From: Pseudomonas maioricensis
GTDB taxonomy: Bacteria; Pseudomonadota; Gammaproteobacteria; Pseudomonadales; Pseudomonadaceae
Assembly (NCBI RefSeq): GCF_022790535.1
Contig: NZ_LOHG01000022.1
Span: 1 to 34,526, forward strand
Reading direction: 5' to 3'
Length of the DNA stretch: 34,526 bases
Each line of letters begins with the position of its first letter. Position 1 is the stretch's first letter. Under the pieces are notes generated by a model that did not search any database, was not told the DNA's origin, and saw nothing but the letters and a program-made list of their open reading frames with translations. Below, piece after piece: positions 30,581 through 34,526 of this stretch. The position numbers and the translations under genes were made by a program.

Positions 30581-31141
30581 TCACTTTAGATCGCGGTGCC
30601 CGTCCTGGCACTGTAAAGGGATCTCGCACCGGCCTTGAACCTGGACCAACCCGAATTCCATATGCGTCGTCTGCCAGACCGGATCGCTTTCCACATCCAC
30701 AACCCTGAAACCCTGCCGCTCCCAGAAGCCAATCGCACCGGGTAGAAACGGATGAGTGTGCAGGTAAAGCACGTCGATGCCCTGCAGTCGGGCGCACGCT
30801 TCAAGCGCCTGATAGATCGTGGTCGCCAACCCTGAACGGCGAAACTCCGGGATCACGAACAACCGGACGATTTCCACTACTGTGCGTTGCCCGTAATCCA
30901 GTTGAGGGAATCGACCGTCGTATGGCAAATAACCGATTGCCGCGACGATTTCCCCGTCGCAGCGTGCGATCAGAAAACGGCCACCGCCCTCCTCGCTATA
31001 CACCTCGGCAAACTGTGCAAGGTCCGCGGGCACCACTGTCGGGTCAAGCATCGGGAAAATTTCCGCCCGGGCACGCAGGACGAAATCCACCGCCGCGGGG
31101 ATGTCTTCAGGTTGTACAGAAACAATGTCTACAGCGGACAT
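30581..31141 (-). CDS. GNAT-family N-acetyltransferase
   Basis: 186-residue cytosolic acetyltransferase. Motif A for acetyl-CoA binding is visible as VEIVRLFVIPEFRRSGLATTIYQALEACA, with the Q/R-x-x-G-x-A pattern reduced to RRSGLA, and motif B follows as IDVLYLHTHPFLPGAIGFWERQGF. The N-terminal part has ARAEIFPMLDP and the strand FLIARCDGEIVAAIGYLPY. The acceptor substrate cannot be told; it may be an amino acid, an antibiotic or a protein. It is convergent with the importer operon, with no partner gene on its strand. The C-terminus (QCQDGHRDLK) is polar and runs close to the REP element. Confidence 0.88.
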   Translation of the reverse strand: MSAVDIVSVQPEDIPAAVDFVLRARAEIFPMLDPTVVPADLAQFAEVYSEEGGGRFLIARCDGEIVAAIGYLPYDGRFPQLDYGQRTVVEIVRLFVIPEFRRSGLATTIYQALEACARLQGIDVLYLHTHPFLPGAIGFWERQGFRVVDVESDPVWQTTHMEFGLVQVQGRCEIPLQCQDGHRDLK

Positions 31142-31219
31142 GTTCAGCGCTCGGTCACCGAATGGACGACCATCCTAATACAGCCCAAATACGACGTACT
31201 GAAATCAAGATGCATTTTT

Positions 31220-31291
31220 TGTAGGAGCTGCCGAAGGCTGCGAAGCATCTATCCTGACATACCGCCATCGCAGCCTTCGGCAGCTCCTACA
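31220..31291. repeat. REPIN (perfect 24-bp inverted arms)
   Basis: TGTAGGAGCTGCCGAAGG.. (31220-31243) and its exact complement (31268-31291), with a 24-base spacer. The right arm continues into a longer module: 31277-31320 is the reverse complement of 34483-34526 at 39 of 44 positions. It lies between the start of the GNAT gene and the end of the DUF979 gene. Confidence 0.9.
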
Positions 31292-31323
31292 AGTCCAGTG
31301 TTTGCCGCGAGACAGCGCGCTTG

Positions 31324-32274
31324 CTACATCAGGAAGTACAGCAACAGGATGTTGACCAGCAGCAACGGCAACGCGGTGGGAATCTGCGCTTTGATCACCG
31401 CGTACTTGTCCGGCAACTCAAGCAGTGCCGCCGGGACGATGTTGAAGTTTGCCGCCATGGGCGTCATCAAGGTCCCGCAATAACCGGAGAACATGCCAAT
31501 CGCGGCAATCACCGCCGGGTTGCCGCCGTACATGCCGATCAGCACCGGAACACCAATGCCGCCGGTCATGACCGGGAACGCCGCGAAGCCGTTACCCATG
31601 ACGATGGTGAACAAAGCCATGCCCAACACATAAACCGACACAGCCACCAGCTTGAAGTCGAGGTTGATGTAGTTGGTTGCCAGGTGCGCCACCGCTTTGC
31701 CGACGCCCGCGTCGTTGAACAGCAGCCCCAGCATCGCCAGCATTTGCGGCAAGACCAGCGCCCAGCCCAAGGCTTCGGTCAAACGACGGGACTCACGCAT
31801 CGCTTGCACCGGCGTGTCACGTGTCAGCCAGCAAGCCAGCGCCAGAGCAATCAGACAGCCCAGCCCCAGCGACACAAAGGTGCTGTTGGCTGGATCAAGC
31901 AGAGGCACGCCGCCAATCTTGATGTTCTTCAGGAACACCGCGCCGATCACCGTCACCAACGGAATCGCCAACGCGGGGATGAACAGCTTGCTGCCCAGAC
32001 GCCCTGCACTGGCCCGACGCTCTTTATCCGGCAACTCGCCATGCTTGCCGAAACCGACGCCGCCAAAACCGGCGATGGCCGCCATGACCAGAACACCGAT
32101 ACCCACCAGCACCGGCGGCAGCCGCTCACCGACCAGAAACGCGATGGCGAACAACCCCCAGAACAGCCCGGTACTCCAGCGCTTGGGGTTGGTGCGATCG
32201 GTGAAGGTCAGCACCGAGGTAATCGCCAGAATGACACCGGCCAGCCAATACAGGTATTGAATGGAAATGATCAT
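31324..32274 (-). CDS. DUF979-family membrane protein
   Basis: 316-residue polytopic inner-membrane protein with about nine to ten hydrophobic segments. The N-terminus MIISIQYLYWLAGVILAITSVLTF and the following RTNPKRWSTGLFWGLFAIAFL match the DUF979 pattern as I recall it. DUF979 proteins are nearly always encoded beside DUF969 proteins and resemble ion-coupled organic-acid transporters. In many genomes the pair lies near pyrrolidone-carboxylate peptidase or 5-oxoprolinase genes and has been linked to 5-oxoproline; none of those enzymes is in this window. It overlaps the upstream DUF969 gene by four bases (ATGA), so the two products probably act as a pair. Its stop lies three bases from a repeat module. 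Confidence 0.85.
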   Translation of the reverse strand: MIISIQYLYWLAGVILAITSVLTFTDRTNPKRWSTGLFWGLFAIAFLVGERLPPVLVGIGVLVMAAIAGFGGVGFGKHGELPDKERRASAGRLGSKLFIPALAIPLVTVIGAVFLKNIKIGGVPLLDPANSTFVSLGLGCLIALALACWLTRDTPVQAMRESRRLTEALGWALVLPQMLAMLGLLFNDAGVGKAVAHLATNYINLDFKLVAVSVYVLGMALFTIVMGNGFAAFPVMTGGIGVPVLIGMYGGNPAVIAAIGMFSGYCGTLMTPMAANFNIVPAALLELPDKYAVIKAQIPTALPLLLVNILLLYFLM

Positions 32275-33005
32275 GACAAGCTCTCCTGCGAAGTGGCAGC
32301 CGGGGCGGATGGCGTCACAGGTTGCAGCTCACGATTAAGACGACGATCAAAACGGCTCAAATGGATCGAGTGAATGATGAAGGCACAGATCGCAGTCGGT
32401 ATCCCCCACAACGCGATATGGATCGGCTCGACATCAACTCCGGAACCCAGCAGGAAGGTATGCATCAGGGCGATAGCACCAAACGCGACAAAGATATCTT
32501 CGCCGAAAAACAGCCCCACGTTGTCAGTCGCTGCGCACAACGCCAACAGCTTGACCCGTAGCGCCTCAGGCAGCTTGCCGAAACGCGCCTCAGCAGCGCC
32601 CTCAGCCATGGGTGCCAGCAACGGACGAACCATTTGCGGGTGCCCGCCCAGGCTGGTCAACCCGACCGCTGCTGCGGTTTCACGAATGAACAGATAACCA
32701 ATCAACAATCGCCCCACCGTGGCACTTTTGAAGCGGGCAATGAAGTTCTGCGAATGCAGACGCAGGCCATGACGCTCCAGCAGGCCAATCACCGCCAACG
32801 GCAGCAAAATGATCAGCGGCAATGTACGAGTCTTGATGAACCCGGTGCCGATGGTTGCCAGGATCGTTTCCAGCGGCATGCTCGCAGCAAAACCGGTGGC
32901 GATAGCCGCCAGCGCGACGACCAGCATCGGATTGAAGCGCAGCACAAAGCCAATGATGATGACCAGCACGCCTAATAGCGGCCAGAGGTTGATAGCGGTT
33001 TGCAT
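32271..33005 (-). CDS. DUF969-family membrane protein
   Basis: 244-residue polytopic inner-membrane protein and first gene of the pair with DUF979. It starts INLWPLLGVLVIIIGFVLRFNPMLVV, as the DUF969 family does, followed by LPLIILLPLAVIGLLERHGL and the stretch AAVGLTSLGGHPQMVRPLLAP. FFGEDIFVAFGAIALM is another family-like segment. Together with DUF979 it probably forms a transporter; the solute is unproven. The C-terminal 35 residues are cytosolic, basic and then alanine/serine/proline-rich. The promoter must lie in the 475-base gap shared with the divergent LysR gene. Confidence 0.85.
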   Translation of the reverse strand: MQTAINLWPLLGVLVIIIGFVLRFNPMLVVALAAIATGFAASMPLETILATIGTGFIKTRTLPLIILLPLAVIGLLERHGLRLHSQNFIARFKSATVGRLLIGYLFIRETAAAVGLTSLGGHPQMVRPLLAPMAEGAAEARFGKLPEALRVKLLALCAATDNVGLFFGEDIFVAFGAIALMHTFLLGSGVDVEPIHIALWGIPTAICAFIIHSIHLSRFDRRLNRELQPVTPSAPAATSQESLS

Positions 33006-33480
33006 GATTGGAATCTCGTTATTGTGATCGGGTGAAGAGGACTCGCCAGGATCAACACTGCAATGGCTTGCAGCAGACGCAGCAGGCTGCGGAATCCATT
33101 ACGGTGTATCAGCAATGGCATCAAAGCCTGCGGCAGCTCTCGCCACGAATCTCGAGGCAGCAATCAGGCCAATTACCAAAACCACAGGGCGTAGCTGACG
33201 ATCAGAATTTCTCATCCGAGCATTGTCGCCCGACATTCGCGAATCGTGATCATCAGCACCGGCAAGATACCGCTGGCGACCTTTTCTCGTTCCGCGGTCA
33301 TCATTTGGTAGCGAAGTCGCTTTCGTCCAACGGGAAAAAACCACTATGCCCCATAAGAATTTCTTTATCGTCAATGGCATATAACCTGCAATTTCAGGGA
33401 AACTTCGTGACGCCCCGCGTAGCGTTTTTATGTAACGCCTTCGGTTTGTCAGTTCATAAACGTTCAAGGAAGCCGACCCG
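33006..33480. promoter_or_regulatory. Shared intergenic region between DUF969 and LysR genes
   Basis: A 475-base gap between divergent genes. I see no convincing ORF; a 63-codon minus-strand frame across 33163-32972 has no ribosome-binding site and runs into the DUF969 start. GCGTT-TTTATGT-AACGC (33422-33438) is a small dyad 43 bases before the LysR start and a candidate autoregulatory site. ATAAGAATTTCTTTAT (33353-33368) is a weaker dyad. No clear -35/-10 pair stands out. Confidence 0.35.
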
Positions 33481-34410
33481 GTGAACCTCAAATTTCTGGA
33501 AACCTTCGTCTGGGTAGCGCGCCTCAAAAGCTTCCGGCTGACAGCGGAAAAACTGTTCAGCACCCAGGCCTCTATCTCCAGCCGTATCGCGGCGCTGGAG
33601 GAGGAAATGGGGGTTCGCCTGTTCGTGCGGGATTCGAAGGGTGTGTCGCTGACGTCCGAAGGTTTGCGCGTGCTGGAATACGCCGAGCACATCATGGACA
33701 CCATGCAAAGCATGAAGGCAGCGATCAAGGACCCACGCCAGGTCCGCGGCCGGATCCGCATCGGCGCAATGGATACGGTCATACACACCTGGCTCAGCCC
33801 GCTGGTAACAAGGCTGATGAAGTGTTACCCGAATCTGGAAATCGAGCTGACCGCAGACACCGCCAGCAACCTCTGTGCGCAACTGGAAAAAGGCTACCAG
33901 GACATCATTTTCCAGACTGACGAGTTGCGCTTCGACACGGTGCGCAATGCCGTGCTGACCCGCTACCCCATGCATTGGGTCGTGCCCGTCGGCTCGGTTT
34001 ATGACCGGCCGTACACCTGCCTGGATGATTTGTCTCAGGAGCGCATCGTGACGTTTTCGCGTAACTCACGGCCACACCAGGACATTCTCAACATGCTGCA
34101 CAGCGCCAGTATTGTCTCGCCACGAATCAACTGCGTGAACTCTGCGTCAGCCATCACCCGTCTGGTGCGCGACGGCTTCGGCATTGGTGCAATGCCCGCC
34201 GCGCTGGTCCGGGGTGAACTGGCTCAAGGCGTACTGACGCTGGTCAATGGCGTCCCGCTGCCGTCGATCATGGACATTGTCGCCAGTTGGCGTACCGGCG
34301 CAGGGATGGAGCTGGTCGAAGACATCGTTAGCCTGACCCGGGACGTGGTGGCCGAGTTCGATGCAGAGTTGCCCAAAAGTTTTATGGCGGATGTGCCAGA
34401 GGCGAACTGA
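33481..34410 (+). CDS. LysR-family transcriptional regulator
   Basis: 309-residue LysR-type activator/repressor, divergent from the DUF969/DUF979 pair that it probably controls. The N-terminal winged helix-turn-helix is clear (about 1-60): FLETFVWVARLKSFRLTAEK, then LFSTQASISSRIAALEEEMG, with recognition helix around ASISSRIAALE. The effector-binding domain begins near residue 92 (VRGRIRIGAMDTV). The start is a GTG at 33481, supported by AAGGAAG about 10 bases upstream; the first residues MNLKFLETF are normal for the family. The inducer is unknown; by context it could be the transported solute. Confidence 0.92.
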   Translation: MNLKFLETFVWVARLKSFRLTAEKLFSTQASISSRIAALEEEMGVRLFVRDSKGVSLTSEGLRVLEYAEHIMDTMQSMKAAIKDPRQVRGRIRIGAMDTVIHTWLSPLVTRLMKCYPNLEIELTADTASNLCAQLEKGYQDIIFQTDELRFDTVRNAVLTRYPMHWVVPVGSVYDRPYTCLDDLSQERIVTFSRNSRPHQDILNMLHSASIVSPRINCVNSASAITRLVRDGFGIGAMPAALVRGELAQGVLTLVNGVPLPSIMDIVASWRTGAGMELVEDIVSLTRDVVAEFDAELPKSFMADVPEAN

Positions 34411-34437
34411 TCACTTTTCGTCGTCTGTCACACCGCC

Positions 34438-34463
34438 TTCGCGAATGAATTCGCTCCCACAGG
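34438..34463. repeat. Single REP-like element
   Basis: TTCGCGAATGAATTCGCTCCCACAGG is split here as TTCGCGAATGAATT and CGCTCCCACAGG, a divergent arm of the REP family (same CTCCCACAGG end, different inner bases). It lies 27 bases after the LysR stop. Confidence 0.65.
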
Positions 34464-34482
34464 CCTCCCCATATCCGTGGCA

Positions 34483-34526
34483 CCGCGCCGTCTCGCGGCA
34501 AACTCAGGACCTGTAGGAGCTGCCGA
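34483..34526. repeat. Start of a repeat module cut by the window end
   Basis: These 44 bases match the reverse complement of 31277-31320 at 39 positions. They comprise a GTCTCGCGGCAAAC segment and then TGTAGGAGCTGCCGA, the beginning of a REP arm. The rest of the element lies outside the window. Confidence 0.7.

Noticed and set aside
31321..32373. A 350-codon plus-strand open frame opposite the DUF979 gene
   Set aside because: Its product is rich in Gln, His and Arg with no hydrophobic core or known motif, and it is antisense to a clear membrane-protein gene. It is the GC-rich shadow of that gene.
32972..33163. A 63-codon minus-strand frame before DUF969
   Set aside because: It overlaps the DUF969 start in another frame and has no ribosome-binding site or recognisable feature.

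Overview
The window looks like a chromosomal segment of a Pseudomonas (fluorescens/syringae-type lineage). The basis is the dispersed repeat built on TGTAGGAGC...TCGCGA, typical of that group's REP sequences, together with Pseudomonas-like rhtA, ssuE and pcs genes and a FecCD-type transporter behind a cobalamin riboswitch. I cannot name the species from sequence alone. No phage, transposase, tRNA, rRNA or CRISPR array is visible.

Layout. (1) 1-4617: housekeeping genes, namely an RhtA-type amino-acid exporter, a small lipoprotein, and, on the minus strand, a cysteine desulfurase followed by an M24 X-Pro aminopeptidase. (2) 4618-5593: a long AT-rich gap of nearly 1 kb holding dyads, a strong intrinsic terminator with no gene in front of it, a likely promoter, several leader hairpins, and two exact copies of the ops element (GGCGGTAGCGTG). 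(3) 5594-24122: a 16-gene plus-strand exopolysaccharide cluster ending in an intrinsic terminator. It encodes an Fe(II)/2-oxoglutarate dioxygenase-like protein, a sugar aminotransferase, a Wzx flippase, five glycosyltransferases, the Wzb phosphatase, the Wzc tyrosine kinase, a WbqC-family protein, an RfaH-type NusG paralogue, a secreted glycoside hydrolase, an acyltransferase, a WcaJ-type initiating transferase and the Wza export lipoprotein. (4) 24365-31141: ssuE, a LysE-type exporter, a small lipoprotein, phosphatidylcholine synthase, a cobalamin riboswitch with a three-gene ABC importer, and a GNAT acetyltransferase, with REP elements in several gaps. (5) 31277-34526: a DUF969/DUF979 membrane-protein pair with a divergent LysR regulator, bracketed by inverted copies of a 44-nt repeat.

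How the genes work together. WcaJ would load the first sugar onto undecaprenyl phosphate, the five glycosyltransferases extend it, and the acyltransferase, aminotransferase, WbqC and dioxygenase-like proteins would decorate or supply an unusual (amino)sugar. Wzx flips the unit, Wzc/Wzb control chain growth, Wza exports, and the periplasmic hydrolase trims. No Wzy polymerase is recognisable. The most interesting point is regulatory. The RfaH paralogue keeps the residues E. coli RfaH uses to read ops and the pair that locks it in its autoinhibited form, and two ops copies lie in the untranslated leader of the same operon. This predicts a self-contained antitermination loop with positive feedback.
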